Below the pieces are notes generated by a model. The model was not told the origin of the DNA, searched no databases, and saw only the letters and a program-made list of their open reading frames with translations. A DNA stretch of 64,000 nt, from assembly GCF_009184635.1 (NCBI RefSeq), contig NZ_WELI01000014.1, positions 85,333 to 149,332 on the forward strand. Direction: 5' to 3'. Below are positions 25,740 through 34,198 of this stretch, piece by piece; the first letter of the stretch is position 1, and the number at the start of each line of letters is the position of its first letter. A program made the position numbers and the translations under genes. This DNA comes from Rudanella paleaurantiibacter. Its GTDB lineage: Bacteria > Bacteroidota > Bacteroidia > Cytophagales > Spirosomataceae.

Positions 25740-26357
25740 TTAGCCGCCCCACGATGAGGGTCTGAAACCCGTTTCCTGCCAGGAGCGGAGCAGTCGGTGG
25801 TACTTCCTTCGGCCACCGTCCATAAAAATGCTGTCGGCCAGCACCTCCACTACGTACAGGTTATGGGGTTTGTGTTTTTGAATGCCCAGCAGGATGAAGC
25901 GGTCGGCGCACTCTCCGGCTTGTCGGCAGCCGTCGAGGTAAAAGGCGGCTTGCCGGTCGTATTCGTAGCGGTAGCAATTTGATTCAAACTCGCGCTGACT
26001 ACGGGCCGAGGTCGTTTTTACATCAACAATCAACCCTTCACCGGGCAGGCGAATATCTAAGCGCGCCTTACAGGGCAAGCCGGTCTGCTCGTCGTTCCAG
26101 AACTGTGGGGTTTCTATTTCAGCTTCGGGCAGGAGCCGGGCGAAGAACGCATCGGCCCGCACTACGTCCAGCATTCGCCGGGTCGCGGTGGCTCCTTTCC
26201 CGCTCGGTACGGTGTCGCTGTCGAGCAGCAGGTAGTCATGAAAGCGGGTGCCAAACTCCTGCGCCTGACTGGTGTTGCGCTGCGGCAGACCAAAAATGTG
26301 ATTTTTCAGTTCGGTCAGGTCACTGTTGGCAATTCGGTTTAATTGTCGGTAATCCAT
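25740..26357 (-). CDS. PD-(D/E)XK nuclease-like protein (RecE/exonuclease VIII type)
   Basis: A 205-residue protein with the pattern of the RecB/RecE/Cas4-like nuclease fold. Visible are GTRFHDYLLL (the motif-I histidine), KARLDI (motif II Asp), VDVKTT (motif III Asp and Lys) and YDRQAAFYLDG (the Gln/Tyr motif). Proteins of this type are DNA exonucleases in recombination or phage systems. I start at the ATG at 26357; an upstream in-frame start adds a Pro/Arg-rich stretch that overlaps a hairpin and looks non-coding. The gene is followed by a terminator and preceded by a run of small unknown genes. It may work with the phage-like genes beside it. Confidence 0.75.
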   Translation of the reverse strand: MDYRQLNRIANSDLTELKNHIFGLPQRNTSQAQEFGTRFHDYLLLDSDTVPSGKGATATRRMLDVVRADAFFARLLPEAEIETPQFWNDEQTGLPCKARLDIRLPGEGLIVDVKTTSARSQREFESNCYRYEYDRQAAFYLDGCRQAGECADRFILLGIQKHKPHNLYVVEVLADSIFMDGGRRKYHRLLRSWQETGFRPSSWGG

Positions 26358-26425
26358 AGATTTTGATTTTGGGCCACAGGGGAAGAAAGACCAGCAGGGT
26401 GGGTAGTGCCTGGAACGGCGGGGGT

Positions 26426-26447
26426 GCAGGGGGGAAGTACCCCCTGC
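26426..26447. other. GC-rich hairpin upstream of the nuclease gene
   Basis: GCAGGGGG and CCCCCTGC form perfect 8-bp arms with a 6-nt loop in the 108-bp gap between two minus-strand genes. There is no T run, so a terminator is unlikely; it could affect expression of the nuclease gene. Confidence 0.5.
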
Positions 26448-26465
26448 CACCTTCCCTCGGCCATA

Positions 26466-26843
26466 TTACGGCCAGTCGAAAGACACCACCATCAAAAACG
26501 GCTCTGTATATACGTCGCCAATAAACTTTACCTTCTGCCGGATTTCTTCGACCGTCGATGCTGGTGCAATGGTGTTGCCCTCGTCGTCGCAACCCGTTAC
26601 GATAGCGATGCCGTGAATGCGCCCGTAATACCCGTCAAACTGGAAGGCGGGCGGCTGCGGCTCCACTAACAGGGCCTCGTCGTCCACCGTCAGCGCGTCG
26701 CCGTTCGGTTGCCGACAAACGATGTCGATGCACTGACAGCCGATGTGGTCGTAAACCGCTCTCAGGCTATTGTTTTTCAGTTCAATTTCTTCGACTACCC
26801 GGCGCGTCGGGTCAATGCTGATTACTTTGAAAGGCTTGCTCAT
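26466..26843 (-). CDS. Hypothetical protein (DUF3846-like)
   Basis: About 125 residues, acidic. The pattern FKVISIDPTRRVVEEIELKN, then LRAVYDHIGCQCIDIV, then DDEALL near the middle resembles the DUF3846 family found on plasmids and phages. The motif GYYGRIHGIAIVTGCDDEGN follows. I use the second ATG (26843) because the first is only two codons earlier. The function is not known. It belongs to a minus-strand group that ends with the nuclease gene. Confidence 0.6.
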   Translation of the reverse strand: MSKPFKVISIDPTRRVVEEIELKNNSLRAVYDHIGCQCIDIVCRQPNGDALTVDDEALLVEPQPPAFQFDGYYGRIHGIAIVTGCDDEGNTIAPASTVEEIRQKVKFIGDVYTEPFLMVVSFDWP

Positions 26844-26947
26844 TATCATTGATGAAATTAAAAAGTTTTGAAATGGATGGAGAGGGGGCCGGACGTTCAG
26901 CCGTTACGCTGCAACCTGTGGGGCGAAACGCCCGGCCATATTCCTGC

Positions 26948-27649
26948 TTAATTTGTCAGTAATGCCGGTTCTTCGTCGCCGTTGCCGTTGAACGGGTTAA
27001 AGAAGTTGTACGCCGTTTTCACGTCGGCCACGTCGGTAAGGGTCTCCTGCCGGAAAAACTTACGGCCCTCGGCGTATGCCTTTAACTCGCGGGTACGTTC
27101 GGGGTCGCCAAACTGATATTTGAAGCTGGCAATGTGGTAAATGCCCTTTGGCTGAATCTTGGTGTTTTCCTTCTTCTCAGCGGTAGCCGTTATCACCACG
27201 TCGGCAAGCGTCATGTCGTCGTAGTAAAGCGGCTCAATCAGCCGGAAAATATTGTCCACAGAATACCCGTGAAAGAGTACCGCCGAAACGCAATCCTGCG
27301 CGTCGATGAAGAAAATTTCCGCCCAGTTTTTCGTACCCATTTTCAGGATATTATCCGTGAAGATGCGCCACGCAAGGGGCTGAAACGTGAGCGTTTGACC
27401 GATTTTATCCACGCCGTTTATATTAAACTGGCCCTCTTTGGCATCAAACCGGTATTGCTTGGGGTGGCCCTCCAAATACTTATACTTGGGGACTACTTCA
27501 CCCGTCAGGGGGTGTACTCTCTCCCAAATTTTGAGGGAGGGAGCGGCTACTAATTCCGTTGAAACGTCGGGGTTCTGGATGGCTTCCATGTGTTCGGTTG
27601 TGTTGTTGTTTACTGTTGCTGAGGGGGTTACTTTGCCGTTTGCTTTCAT
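26948..27649 (-). CDS. Hypothetical protein of the accessory region
   Basis: A 233-residue protein I do not recognise. It begins with about 40 Thr/Asn-rich residues, then has an ordered part with WERVHPLTGEVVPKYKYLEG, AWRIFTDNILKMGTKNWAEI and a C-terminal NFFNPFNGNGDEE tail. It has no signal peptide or membrane segment. The neighbours, a nuclease and small unknown genes, are of plasmid or phage type, so a DNA-metabolism role is likely but not shown. Confidence 0.65.
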   Translation of the reverse strand: MKANGKVTPSATVNNNTTEHMEAIQNPDVSTELVAAPSLKIWERVHPLTGEVVPKYKYLEGHPKQYRFDAKEGQFNINGVDKIGQTLTFQPLAWRIFTDNILKMGTKNWAEIFFIDAQDCVSAVLFHGYSVDNIFRLIEPLYYDDMTLADVVITATAEKKENTKIQPKGIYHIASFKYQFGDPERTRELKAYAEGRKFFRQETLTDVADVKTAYNFFNPFNGNGDEEPALLTN

Positions 27650-27712
27650 GGCGTTGAGGGGTTAAAAAGTTGGTTAGTGGCCCGGTGGTTGCCCATCCGG
27701 GCCGTTAGTTGA

Positions 27713-27940
27713 TTAGTTGTATTCGGGTTCAAATTCTTCGGCTTCACAAAGCGCGGCTTCTTCGATGGCTTGCTGGTCGTCGGCACTAAAGGCACTTAGC
27801 GGTATCAGGTGGTTTCCTAATCTCACCGCCTTTATATCGACCTCGGCGGGGTCTCCGGGATACCAGTAATCGGCAGGTGTTCCGGGCGTATGGCTGAATT
27901 CAACTTCGAGTTCGATTTCAAGCGTTACTGTCGTCGTCAT
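27713..27940 (-). CDS. Small hypothetical acidic protein
   Basis: A 75-residue acidic protein (VTLEIELEVEFSHTPGTPAD, then a stretch rich in Glu at the end). There is no recognised family. It lies 2 bp after the next small gene and is probably co-transcribed with it. Proteins of this sort are common in mobile elements and may be DNA mimics or phage-protein inhibitors, but nothing in the sequence proves that. Confidence 0.6.
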   Translation of the reverse strand: MTTTVTLEIELEVEFSHTPGTPADYWYPGDPAEVDIKAVRLGNHLIPLSAFSADDQQAIEEAALCEAEEFEPEYN

Positions 27941-27942
27941 GG

Positions 27943-28122
27943 TCAGTAGATTTCGGTGAAAAATTCCTCGACGGATGGCATATACAAGGCTTGAATCGTG
28001 CTATTGAGCGTTCCCCGTTCCTCGAAACTGTGATAGTTGGGGCGGCTCTCCGATAGGCTGACCATTTCGCGGTTTACGTCCGTCGTCGGCTGCTCGGTTT
28101 GTGGTTGGTTGGTCGTTTTCAT
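27943..28122 (-). CDS. Small hypothetical protein
   Basis: A 59-residue protein from the ATG at 28122. An in-frame ATG at 28164 would place the start only six bases after the -7 box at 28151-28158, upstream of any transcript, so the shorter form is likely. The sequence (MKTTNQPQTEQPTTDVNREM, then PNYHSFEERG) has no known domain. It is the first gene of the minus-strand run that ends at 25740. Confidence 0.55.
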   Translation of the reverse strand: MKTTNQPQTEQPTTDVNREMVSLSESRPNYHSFEERGTLNSTIQALYMPSVEEFFTEIY

Positions 28123-28150
28123 GTGCTTTTCTGTATCATTGATTACTCTG

Positions 28151-28181
28151 TAAAGATAATACACAGCACTAATAAATACAA
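28151..28181 (-). promoter_or_regulatory. Promoter of the minus-strand small-gene run
   Basis: On the minus strand TTG (28181-28179) stands 20 bp before TATCTTTA (28158-28151), which matches TAnnTTTG at seven of eight positions. The position relative to the ATG at 28122 is right. Confidence 0.65.
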
Positions 28182-28327
28182 TGCACTATAATTATTTTTG
28201 CACCCTTATTTTAACAACTCCGGTCTTTGTTTCCCTTAGGCCCTAATAGCAACCGGATGGCTTTTTCTCTGAATACAAATAGCTGATTTTCAGCAACTAA
28301 TACCACTAAGCAACGAGAAACCAGACA

Positions 28328-28357
28328 GCACGGGTGAGGTACGAACCTGTGCTTTTT
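28328..28357 (+). terminator. Possible terminator in the 28.1-28.5 kb gap
   Basis: GCACGGGT pairs with ACCTGTGC (one G-U pair) around a 9-nt loop, followed by five T. No plus-strand gene lies directly upstream, so this could be a remnant or insulate the divergent operons. The rest of the 369-bp gap 28123-28491 holds the two promoters and nothing else I can support. Confidence 0.45.
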
Positions 28358-28426
28358 AGGCCCGAACACGGATCGAAACTGACGTAGGAAGTGCCGATTA
28401 GTGTCCGGGCCAGCGACAGGCTGCAA

Positions 28427-28456
28427 TTGCTATACTCAAACAAATAGCTACCTTTG
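28427..28456 (+). promoter_or_regulatory. Strong Bacteroidota-type promoter
   Basis: TTG (28427-28429), 19 bp, then TACCTTTG (28449-28456), an exact match to the -33/-7 consensus of Bacteroidota. The start of transcription would be near 28463, giving a leader of about 29 bp before the ATG at 28492. Confidence 0.8.
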
Positions 28457-28491
28457 CAACTTGTGCATAATAATTAAAAATACACAGTAAT

Positions 28492-28737
28492 ATGGAAGAG
28501 CAGGCGGCAACTGAAAACAAGGGACCTGGGCGTCCGAAATCTAAGATCAGGCGCGAAGAGAAAGCCAATCCCAACGAGTACAAGACGATGCTGATTGAGC
28601 CCTACATGCATCGCGACCTGAAGAAGGTGTCGGCCCTGCTGGGCAAGAATATGCGGGAATTTCTGGAAGAAGTTTTCTACGCCAACGAAGAGGTGGCGAA
28701 GACCCTGGAGAAAATAAAAAAACTGGAAGAAGCCTGA
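28492..28737 (+). CDS. Small DNA-binding-like protein
   Basis: An 81-residue basic protein. The N-terminus GPGRPKSKIRREEKANPNEY contains an AT-hook-like GRPK, and the centre has LIEPYMHRDLKKVSALLGKN followed by a helix, which fits a ribbon-helix-helix-like fold of plasmid copy or partition control proteins. It is the first gene of the operon that leads to umuDC. The target is unknown. Confidence 0.65.
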   Translation: MEEQAATENKGPGRPKSKIRREEKANPNEYKTMLIEPYMHRDLKKVSALLGKNMREFLEEVFYANEEVAKTLEKIKKLEEA

Positions 28738-28762
28738 TCAAAACTCCTGACTCAACAGACTT

Positions 28763-29053
28763 ATGAAACGTACCCGATTTAGTGCCGACTACACCTACAC
28801 AGTCGAGGGCAGCGTAATTGCCATCGTCGATCTTGATTTAGGAAATCGGAGCGTGACGAACGACATGGAGCTTGTTCTGAATGAAATTCGCGCAGAACTC
28901 GGCGACCTGGCTGGTTACTCGGTGATCTATCGGGACAGTATGGGTCGTTGGGATGGTGTCCGGCTGGTCAACGGTGTAGTCTGTTTCTATGGTCTCGGCG
29001 AAGCCGACAAGGAAAGTGCTCTGAATCGGCTGTTGCACCTTGTCGAGTCCTAA
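28763..29053 (+). CDS. Hypothetical protein
   Basis: A 96-residue acidic protein 25 bp after the preceding gene, so probably co-transcribed. It shows alternating strands and one helix (TNDMELVLNEIRAELGDLAG), but no known family. The gap after it carries a likely regulatory site for umuDC. Confidence 0.55.
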   Translation: MKRTRFSADYTYTVEGSVIAIVDLDLGNRSVTNDMELVLNEIRAELGDLAGYSVIYRDSMGRWDGVRLVNGVVCFYGLGEADKESALNRLLHLVES

Positions 29054-29097
29054 CCACCCCCGTCAACCGGTCAACATTTGGAGAAACCATAACAAAA

Positions 29098-29134
29098 GTA
29101 TAACATAGCGGCTTATTGTATATTTTAGTTATAC
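29098..29134. promoter_or_regulatory. Inverted repeat around the umuD promoter
   Basis: GTATAAC (29098-29104) and GTTATAC (29128-29134) are perfect 7-bp inverted arms. Between them lies TATATTTT (29119-29126), a near match to the -7 box, ten bases before the ATG side arm. This is the geometry of an operator for a repressor of an SOS-type gene pair; self-repression by the UmuD-like peptidase is one idea. Confidence 0.55.
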
Positions 29135-29143
29135 ACTAAGCCT

Positions 29144-29593
29144 ATGATACCCTGTAGCGAACAGTTATTGCCGGGCGAGTTGGTGAAGGCAAAGCGCACA
29201 ACTCGGTATTTGATTCCTTTCTTTAGTTCCAGAGTGCAGGCCGGTTTTCCTTCGCCGGCCACCGACTACATTGAGCGGGTTTGTGACCTGAACGATCTGT
29301 GCATCACCAATCCCGAAGCTACTTACTTTGTGCGAGCTGCGGGGGATTCAATGATTGGCGACCGCATCGAACCGGGCGACATTCTCATTGTCGATAGCTC
29401 CTTCGATCACGTTGATGGTCGCATTGCCGTGGTCAGTCTTAACGGTGATAATCTGGTCAAGCGCGTGCGGCTGGCGGGGGAAATGATTGTGCTGCTCTCA
29501 TCGAACGACGAGTACGATCCCATCTACGTCCACAAAGGCGAAAACTTTCGGGTATTTGGCGTGGTCACGTGGGTTATTCAAAAACCGCGCTGA
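29144..29593 (+). CDS. umuD: UmuD-like S24 peptidase (DNA polymerase V subunit)
   Basis: A 149-residue self-cleaving accessory protein of translesion synthesis. The cleavage site is visible as A33-G34 in VQAGFPS, the catalytic serine is S69 in AAGDSM, and K106 in NLVKRV is the general base. These three features are those of the LexA/UmuD family; the absence of a DNA-binding domain makes it UmuD rather than LexA. The next gene starts five bases after its stop. On mobile elements such pairs raise mutation tolerance after DNA damage, as in plasmid mucAB. Confidence 0.92.
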   Translation: MIPCSEQLLPGELVKAKRTTRYLIPFFSSRVQAGFPSPATDYIERVCDLNDLCITNPEATYFVRAAGDSMIGDRIEPGDILIVDSSFDHVDGRIAVVSLNGDNLVKRVRLAGEMIVLLSSNDEYDPIYVHKGENFRVFGVVTWVIQKPR

Positions 29594-29598
29594 CGACC

Positions 29599-30879
29599 AT
29601 GCTGGGGCTTCTCGACGTGAACAATATGTATGTTTCCTGTGAACGGAGCTTCGACCACTCCCTCGAAGGGAAAGCCGTTGTGGTGCTCTCCAACAACGAC
29701 GGCTGCGTCATTGCCCGCTCCAACGAAGCCAAGGCCCTCGGCATCAAAATGGGTACGCCTTTTTTTCAACTGGAGGAGCTACGACAACAGCACAACGTTC
29801 AGGTACGTAGCAGTAACTACACCCTCTACGGGGATATGTCGGCCCGCATCATGGCCACCATCGGCCGCTTCGTTGAGGAGGTTGAGGTCTATTCCATCGA
29901 CGAGGCTTTTCTAAATCTAAACGATTACGAAACTATCTACCCGGACTTATCTCTGTTTGCCCGGCAACTCAGACAAACCATTGCCCAGTGGCAGCGCATC
30001 CCGGTGAGCATTGGCTTGGCACCGACGAAATCACTCTGCAAGGTGGCCAACTATTTCGCCAAACGGGTAGGAGAGTATGAGGGCGTATTGCTCCTCGACT
30101 CAGCCATCCTGATTGACCAGGTACTTCAGGAATTCGACGTTACCGAATTGTGGGGGATTGGCAGCCGGTACGCTACCCTGCTCCGGCGAAACGGCATTCG
30201 CACGGCCGCGCAGTTTCGCGACCTGCCCGACGACTGGATCAGCCAGCACCTGACCGTTAATGGCCTTCGGCTCGCCTATGAACTCCGCGGTACGCCCTGC
30301 AAACTTCTGGAAGTGGAGACACCGGCGAAAAAAGCCATCTGCTCGGCTCCGAGTTTCGGGCACCTCGTGCCCGAGTATGATACAATTGTTCAGGGATTGA
30401 CAACGCACCTGGCCCGCGCGACTCAGAAGCTTCGCCGACAACACTCCGCTGCCGGCACCCTGACGGTATTTCTGCACACGAATCGGTTCCGGCGTTCGCC
30501 AAACGGAGAACTGGCCAAACAGTATTACGGGAGTCGCACTGTACAGTTGCCACATCCGACGTCGAGCAACGCCGAACTGGTTCCCTACGCCCTAACCGCT
30601 CTGAAGTCTATCTATCAGTTCGGTTATCAGTATCAGAAGGCGGGTATCATACTTTCTAATCTGGTGCCTGACACACACCGTCAGGCATCCTTTTTTTGCG
30701 ACACACCCGACGAACGGCATATCAAACTGCATCAGGTAGTGGATCGGCTCAACCACCGTCACGGCCGCGACAAGGTTCGACTTGCCGTGCAGGGGTATGA
30801 TGCGACCTGGCATCACAAGCAGCAGTGGGTATCACCCTGCTATACAACCCGCTGGAAAGACATTCTGGTTGTCAAATGA
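29599..30879 (+). CDS. umuC: UmuC-like Y-family DNA polymerase
   Basis: A 426-residue translesion polymerase. The start at 29599 gives [20 protein letters not shown], with the catalytic Asp in LLDVNN; an in-frame start at 29569 overlaps umuD. The second acidic motif, [10 protein letters not shown], is near residues 97-106, and the C-terminal part has the normal thumb and little-finger lengths. It follows umuD closely, and the pair would be induced by DNA damage. Confidence 0.92.
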   Translation: MLGLLDVNNMYVSCERSFDHSLEGKAVVVLSNNDGCVIARSNEAKALGIKMGTPFFQLEELRQQHNVQVRSSNYTLYGDMSARIMATIGRFVEEVEVYSIDEAFLNLNDYETIYPDLSLFARQLRQTIAQWQRIPVSIGLAPTKSLCKVANYFAKRVGEYEGVLLLDSAILIDQVLQEFDVTELWGIGSRYATLLRRNGIRTAAQFRDLPDDWISQHLTVNGLRLAYELRGTPCKLLEVETPAKKAICSAPSFGHLVPEYDTIVQGLTTHLARATQKLRRQHSAAGTLTVFLHTNRFRRSPNGELAKQYYGSRTVQLPHPTSSNAELVPYALTALKSIYQFGYQYQKAGIILSNLVPDTHRQASFFCDTPDERHIKLHQVVDRLNHRHGRDKVRLAVQGYDATWHHKQQWVSPCYTTRWKDILVVK

Positions 30880-30961
30880 ATGCTACGATTCAACATAAAT
30901 TATCGCTTACTTTGAATGTAGTGGCAAATCCTTTTCTAAACCACATACTCTGACACAACCA

Positions 30962-31394
30962 ATGGAAGTAACAACGGATCAATTACCTGGTCTACTGCAA
31001 AAGATGGTTGAGGATATTAAGGACCCCAACTGCTTCTACTGGATTTAATTCGGGCTATTTTGATATACAACCGCCAACGGAACGTACCCTGACTCGCTGG
31101 CGTAACATCCCTCTTTTCATCAATTATGATGCGCTCTGGAATGCTGAATTTGTGCAGGATGGTATGCTCTTTGATGTCATTCTGAAGAATCAACTGCCTG
31201 CCGAAAAGGAACGTATTAAGTTGGAATACGACCAAATCAGGCTGGTCAAACGCACCAATACGAGCGAACTTCGGCGAAGTGAAACCGACCCTAATGTGTT
31301 TTACCAGAGCGAAGAAGACAGTATCATCTATCGAAACCCGAAAGGTAGAGGTTTATTTAGCGATACCGACGAGGTTGAAGAAAACGATGTGTGA
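30962..31394 (+). pseudogene. Frameshifted small gene downstream of umuC
   Basis: An ATG at 30962 opens MEVTTDQLPGLLQKMVEDIK, which runs 28 codons and stops at a TAA near 31048. The +1 frame is open past that point to 31394 and codes for FNSGYFDIQPPTERTLTRWR and onward. Neither frame alone has both a good start and a full length; joined by one frame change near 31010-31048 they make a protein of about 143 residues. It may be a recent disruption, a sequence error or, less likely, two overlapping genes with a TTG start at 31008. The function is unknown. Confidence 0.5.
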
Positions 31395-31396
31395 CA

Positions 31397-31855
31397 ATGC
31401 GCCATCCCATCGAGAAATACAATCAGATACAGGCCGAGCAATTGGCCAACTTTGCTCCAGAAGAGCGCGAGTTCTGGGCACGTCAGTTTCGGATCGGCAA
31501 CGCTGCCTACTGTTACCAGCATCAATTCAACGACGTAGCTGGCCTGACGAATCATGAAACCGCCAACGTACCGGAAGATCTGGTTGAATGGCTCGAACAA
31601 CACTTAGCGAGTAAACAGGAAAATAGGTCAGCCAACGAATTGTTGCATATTTACTTCGAGGAGTACCTGGACGGCCTACCGAACGAACAGGTTCGGGAAG
31701 GCGAACGTACCAGAGGACTCGAAGCGGCTAAACGAAGCTGGCCGTTCCGTCGCTACGTACTGGAGCGCAACGATTTCGGGATGGATGAATTTATGCGGCT
31801 CAACCTGAGTGAATCGGATTACGCTTTCTACAAGTGGTCGAGCGAACCGCTTTGA
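31397..31855 (+). CDS. Hypothetical protein
   Basis: A 152-residue protein that starts just after the previous gene; a GTG two codons upstream also exists and would overlap that gene's stop. It is acidic and helical (FAPEEREFWARQFRIGN, then LVEWLEQHLASKQ), with no signal or membrane segment. I do not recognise it. Its position beside the frameshifted gene suggests they formed a pair. Confidence 0.6.
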   Translation: MRHPIEKYNQIQAEQLANFAPEEREFWARQFRIGNAAYCYQHQFNDVAGLTNHETANVPEDLVEWLEQHLASKQENRSANELLHIYFEEYLDGLPNEQVREGERTRGLEAAKRSWPFRRYVLERNDFGMDEFMRLNLSESDYAFYKWSSEPL

Positions 31856-31941
31856 GCCTTCATCGAAGTTGAGCCAATAGAGCTGTCTCAAAAATACCTT
31901 GCTTTTTCCCCTTCCATTCGTAACTTGTATCAAAAAAAGGA

Positions 31942-33594
31942 ATGGCTTGGCTATTGTACGGCCAATTGGCCGACGGGGAGTTGCTGCACATCAGCGAAGC
32001 GGCACGGGACGATGCCTGCGGCTGCTTTTGTCCACATTGCGGGACACCGTTGGCCGCCAAGAAGGGCAAAGTCAAGGTGCACCATTTCGCGCATCTGGGT
32101 CAAACCTGCGCCTACGTATCGGTTTATGATTTCCTCCACATCGAACACTACGTCGATACGACGCTGAGCCTGACCGAATGGGCCAGATGGAAGGAAAACG
32201 ATATGACGCAGACCGGTATTCGGTTACAGGCTGAACAGGTGCAACATCAGGAGGAAATGACCAAACTGCGGGCCGACATCGACCAGGCTCGTGAGAGGCT
32301 TTTTGAAATTAGCCAGCCCCATCCGAATCGAAAACAGCGAAGCAAAGTCCGGCAGACCAACTTTGAGGTGTTGACGCAGTGGGATGCCTACGTCGCCGAT
32401 CACAACGCCGAACTACCCGACCTCGAACGAGTGCGCGATCTGGAAAGCGTCGAGTATAAAGAACTGTACTACATTTCGGAGGGTCGATGGAATGGCCGCT
32501 ATGCCAAAGGGTTGGAAGCCTGGCCAAACCAACTTTGGCACGAGGAAAATAAGAAACTCAATTGGATACCCCACTGGTTGTCGCGGGGTGGATTGGCATT
32601 ACTCAACGACTACGGGCCCTTGCGTCGAAAACTGGCAACGGCGCAACTTCACTTGGAAGCCTTCCAGGCCGAGAGAGAGCGATTCGAGCGATTCCATCTG
32701 TACTTCCTACTGATCGAGTTCGAGAGCCGCCCTCCGCTCTTCAAAATCGGCATCACCAGCCGCACGAACTTAGCCGAGCGAATGGCTGAGATTCGGCAGG
32801 ACCTGCACACGTACCACGTGACGAACGTGGGCATTCTGACTGAGCTAACGGGCCACGCCTATTTAGAAAGCTATTTCAAACATAAATACGCCCAGCAGCA
32901 AACCAAGTTAGGCAAGTTGACCGAGTACTTTTCGTTCGACGACGATCAGCTAACCATCATCCTGGATCAACTGGCTTCGCTGGCCCCTTCACCCACAAAA
33001 AAGGGTGCCAGCCGTGGCGAGTCGATCAAAACAGGCATGGCACAGGCCCGGCAGCAGGGCGTTCACGTGGGTCGCCCACAAGGGCTTGAAGCCAATGAGC
33101 GGTTCTTACAAAAGCCGAAGTCGCAACAGGTAGCTGCCCTCATCGCCGGGCACCCTGACTGGTCGTTGCGTGAGATTGCGCGGCAAAGTGGCGTTGCGAT
33201 CAACACCGTGTGTAAAGTAGCCAAACTGTTGGGCGCATCGTCGGAGCAGCTACCGGCAGAAGAGATGTTGGAGCAGGTTGACCGGAACGAACCTGCGTTA
33301 GCGATTCCGAGCTTACCCCGGACTGTTGGGTACACCGACGAAACGGATGAGCGACGGGCAAAAGTGATCGAAGAATTAAGAGCCGCCGACGACTACATGG
33401 TCATTACGGTCATGAAACGGGACGATTTAGGCCGACAACCGATAGGCATGCGTATGTCACGGATGAATAAAGTTGGGCCTGCCCTGGCCAGCCTCATCAA
33501 TCAGGATCACGACTTTTGTGAAGCGTTGGGCGAGATGATCGAAGAAGCCCGCCGAAGAAGGCTCGGGCTTCCGCCACGTCAGCTATTTCCATAG
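31942..33594 (+). CDS. Fusion of CoiA-type zinc ribbon, GIY-YIG-like nuclease and resolvase-type tail
   Basis: A 550-residue protein with four parts. Residues about 28-53 hold CFCPHCGTPLAAKKGKVKVH followed by HFAH, as in the N-terminus of CoiA-type competence proteins. A coiled-coil-like stretch follows (about 90-230). Residues about 250-340 resemble the T5orf172/MUG113 branch of GIY-YIG nucleases (FKIGITSR, then YLESYFKHKY, then LTEYFSF). Residues 355-430 look like the end of a serine recombinase: SIKTGMAQARQQGVHVGRP and a helix-turn-helix SLREIARQSGVAINTVCKV. The last 110 residues are unknown. It probably cuts or binds DNA; the role is not known. Confidence 0.75.
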   Translation: MAWLLYGQLADGELLHISEAARDDACGCFCPHCGTPLAAKKGKVKVHHFAHLGQTCAYVSVYDFLHIEHYVDTTLSLTEWARWKENDMTQTGIRLQAEQVQHQEEMTKLRADIDQARERLFEISQPHPNRKQRSKVRQTNFEVLTQWDAYVADHNAELPDLERVRDLESVEYKELYYISEGRWNGRYAKGLEAWPNQLWHEENKKLNWIPHWLSRGGLALLNDYGPLRRKLATAQLHLEAFQAERERFERFHLYFLLIEFESRPPLFKIGITSRTNLAERMAEIRQDLHTYHVTNVGILTELTGHAYLESYFKHKYAQQQTKLGKLTEYFSFDDDQLTIILDQLASLAPSPTKKGASRGESIKTGMAQARQQGVHVGRPQGLEANERFLQKPKSQQVAALIAGHPDWSLREIARQSGVAINTVCKVAKLLGASSEQLPAEEMLEQVDRNEPALAIPSLPRTVGYTDETDERRAKVIEELRAADDYMVITVMKRDDLGRQPIGMRMSRMNKVGPALASLINQDHDFCEALGEMIEEARRRRLGLPPRQLFP

Positions 33595-33677
33595 AAACCT
33601 GTTAAACAATGCGTCAAAGGGGATATCGTGCTTACATAATCACTCGGTTTTTTCAGGACGAGACACAGGAAATCGGC

Positions 33678-34198
33678 CTAATAAAACTTCCCTGGCTGGC
33701 TAATGCACAGGGCTTGTTGCTTCACTTGCATCATGAAGGCACTGGGCGACAGGCCCGTGTAAAACTGAAAGTCTCGAATTAAGTGGGGTTGATCGTGGTA
33801 ACCGTAGTTGAGAACCAAGTCAGACCAGTCGGGTGGGGCCGCAGGGTTTTCCAGCAGGTGAGCGACTACTTTCTTGAACCGCACAAATCGCATCATCGCC
33901 TTGGCCGAATAACCTAACTGCTGCTGAAAGCGAAGTTGCACGGTGCGGGGTGAAATGGTATGGGCCTGAGCCACCGCCTTGACCGGATCGACAAGGGTGT
34001 GGCGAAAATGCGAAACTGTATCCAGTCCTGATTTGGGTTACGGACCATCGCCCGGAAGGCGATGCCGCGCTGGGCAAGCAGTTTGCTTAATTCGCTGCCG
34101 ATGTTGCCCGTCGCACCGGTGACAAGGATAGTTGGGGTGGGCTGATTGGCTGAAACTACGGTCGTATTCATGTGTTTACGAGTTGTTGACTGGTTCAT
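33678..34198 (-). pseudogene. Scar: NmrA-like reductase start fused to an AraC-type end
   Basis: From the ATG at 34198 the frame reads a normal NAD(P)-binding start, ILVTGATGNIGSELSKLLAQ, up to about 34025. There the sequence switches without a stop into the DNA-binding half of an AraC-family regulator in another frame (VAQAHTISPRTVQLRFQQQL, ending at 33678-33680). The two pieces are 5' and 3' remnants of two genes joined by a deletion. Neither can be functional in this form. The scar lies at the border between the transfer/accessory part and the sugar locus. Confidence 0.75.

Noticed and set aside
25797..26359. Plus-strand frames over the nuclease gene
   Set aside because: The minus-strand frame has the nuclease motifs and a terminator in the right place; the plus frames have neither.
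28211..28426. A minus-strand open frame in the gap between divergent small genes
   Set aside because: It overlaps the TTG-N19-TACCTTTG promoter and a hairpin, its protein is low in natural character, and it has no start context.
29071..29104. A classical LexA box before umuD
   Set aside because: No CTG-N10-CAG-like site is present; the only symmetry is the GTATAAC repeat reported above.
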